Of a DNA stretch of 64,000 bases, positions 63,019 to 64,000 are shown piece by piece. The DNA lies in contig NZ_CP134949.1 of the NCBI RefSeq assembly GCF_032116555.1, positions 62,001 to 126,000 of the forward strand. The letters are read 5' to 3'. This DNA comes from Halobaculum sp. XH14 (lineage in GTDB: Archaea; Halobacteriota; Halobacteria; Halobacteriales; Haloferacaceae). The notes beneath the pieces were generated by a model, which saw nothing but the letters and a program-made list of their open reading frames with translations, ran no database searches and was not told where the DNA came from. Positions within the stretch are counted from its first letter, which is position 1; every line of letters starts with the position of its first letter. A program made the translations under genes and the position numbers.

Positions 63019-64000
63019 TCAGGTGAACTTCCGAACCGTCATGTCCAGCGTGTCGAGTTCGAGGATTGGCGCGAACCCGGCGTCGGGGTCGATGTTGACG
63101 GACTTCTGGAAGTCGGTCTGGGCCTGCCAGCAGCCCGAGTTGACCGCGAGGACGTTGTGGTACTTCCCCCAGCCCAGCTTGTGGACGTGGCCGGTGTGGA
63201 ACACGTCCGGCACCTCGTCCATCACGAGGTAGTCCTTCTCCTCCGGGGCGATGCGGGTGTGACCGCCGTACTGCGGTGCGACGTGGCGCTTCTTCAACAG
63301 CTGGTACATGGCCCTGTGGGGCTCGTCGTAGCTGGCCTTCTCTTCGGGAAGCTCGGCGATGACCTCGTCGAGCGAGACGCCGTGGTACATGAGGATCGAG
63401 ACGCCCTCGACGTCGACCATCGACGGGTTGCCCGAGATCTGCGGGTCGTGGGCCGACATGATGTCGCGGAGCTCCTCGTCGAAGCCCGGTTGCGGTTCGG
63501 CGAGCCGGACCGCGTCGTGGTTGCCCGGGATCATCACGATCTCCATGTCGCCGGGCACCTCCTTGAGGTACTCCGCAAAGCGCTCGTACTGGTCGTAGAT
63601 GTCCACCACGTCGAGTTCCTCGTCCTGGTTCGGGTAGACGCCGACGCCCTCGACCATGTCGCCAGCGACGAGGAGGTACTCGACGCGTTCGGCCTCCTCG
63701 GTGTGGAGCCAGTCGGCAAAGCGGTGCCAGGCGTCGGCCATGAACTCCTGGGAACCGACGTGGACGTCCGAGATGAGCGCCGCCTCGACCTCGCGGTCGG
63801 CCGTGCTCGGCCTGTACGTCCGTGGGACGTCCGGGAAGTGGATGGCGTCGACGAACAGGATGCCCGCGTCGTCCGCGAGGGTGCCCTGGACGGCGATGCA
63901 CTCGTCCAGCAGCAGTTCGTCGACCAGGTCCGCGATGTCCCGGTCCTTCATGACGAGACACGGAAACGTCCCCGTCGTGTCCTCGAGTTCGATCAGCCAG
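63019..64000 (-). CDS. polB: DNA polymerase D small subunit (DP1), N-terminus beyond window
   Basis: The C-terminal 326 codons of the exonuclease subunit of archaeal DNA polymerase D. Calcineurin-like phosphoesterase motifs are intact: LISDVHVGS, LLVAGDMVEGVG, MIPGNHDA, MYHGVS, and HTGHVHKLGWGKYHN. They form the Mn-dependent 3'-5' proofreading site. The internal ATG at 63951 is not the start: the frame continues to the window edge with in-family OB-fold sequence (WLIELEDTTGTFPCLV). The large subunit is not in view. Confidence 0.94.
   Translation of the reverse strand, partial: WLIELEDTTGTFPCLVMKDRDIADLVDELLLDECIAVQGTLADDAGILFVDAIHFPDVPRTYRPSTADREVEAALISDVHVGSQEFMADAWHRFADWLHTEEAERVEYLLVAGDMVEGVGVYPNQDEELDVVDIYDQYERFAEYLKEVPGDMEIVMIPGNHDAVRLAEPQPGFDEELRDIMSAHDPQISGNPSMVDVEGVSILMYHGVSLDEVIAELPEEKASYDEPHRAMYQLLKKRHVAPQYGGHTRIAPEEKDYLVMDEVPDVFHTGHVHKLGWGKYHNVLAVNSGCWQAQTDFQKSVNIDPDAGFAPILELDTLDMTVRKFT

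Noticed and set aside
63019-63951. ATG 63951 as the start of a complete phosphoesterase gene
   Set aside because: The same frame continues to the window edge with sequence that fits the PolD small subunit, so the protein is truncated by the window.

Overview
The window comes from the chromosome of a halophilic archaeon (Halobacteria). Coding DNA is very GC-rich with strong third-position G/C bias, the proteins are acidic, and archaeal or haloarchaeal families are everywhere: PolD small subunit, duplicated-type EndA, archaeal Trm1 and AlaS, DUF460, HalOD1 and DUF7344 proteins. Many genes have a TATA-like box about 26-28 bases before the start codon, the mark of leaderless haloarchaeal transcripts. 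No rRNA, tRNA, CRISPR array, insertion sequence or prophage was seen. I would call it a core-genome segment with a few structured, repeat-bearing spacers. Genus cannot be fixed from this sequence alone.

Layout. 1-3.9 kb: end of a sugar-type ABC transporter ATPase, a LarA-like (DUF2088) protein and two enolase-superfamily enzymes, probably sugar-acid metabolism. 4.0-9.0 kb: cytochrome c oxidase (CoxB, a CoxA-CoxC fusion, subunit IV) with a divergent DUF6789 membrane gene. 9.1-16.4 kb: RNase Z, a degenerate receiver protein, a DUF460 RNase H-fold protein, threonine ammonia-lyase, a SWIM zinc-finger protein, Trm1 and a HalOD1 protein. 16.7-19.0 kb: a YihY-type membrane protein fused in frame to a second membrane protein, and a PAP2 phosphatase. 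19.2-21.4 kb: glnA, a divergent lrp, and a small zinc protein. 21.6-26 kb: M29 aminopeptidase, a MazG-like pyrophosphohydrolase and alaS. 26-33.4 kb: a triple-GAF histidine kinase, TspO, threonine aldolase, a membrane-anchored ArsR regulator, a phosphoesterase and a DUF7344-HalOD1 pair. 33.5-42.2 kb: CDF transporter, two half-size MgtE-type proteins, the overlapping endA-trpS pair, a MATE transporter and uvrB. 42.2-46.6 kb: a structured non-coding spacer, then pheST. 46.9-54.1 kb: small haloarchaeal proteins, a SpoIIM-like membrane protein, two rhodaneses, an AI-2E family transporter and a DUF7344 regulator. 54.3-58.3 kb: a thiamine-type ABC transporter. 58.3-64 kb: FAD/Rieske oxidoreductase, methyltransferase, acetyltransferase, membrane proteins and the PolD small subunit, which runs off the right edge.

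The most notable observation is a Phe-rich 26-codon open frame at 43014-43094, upstream of pheST. It is preceded at the right distance by a TATA-like box. It contains a perfect 9-bp hairpin abutting a T-rich run of Phe codons, and the 3' arm of that hairpin can pair instead with a segment just past the leader stop. This looks like leader-peptide attenuation of a phenylalanyl-tRNA synthetase operon, in an archaeon. Other points of interest are foldback repeat elements with shared terminal inverted repeats (30.8 and 42.7 kb), two ORB-like motifs, a homopolymer-linked gene fusion at 17.6 kb, and the endA-trpS coupling, which fits the intron found in haloarchaeal tRNA-Trp.
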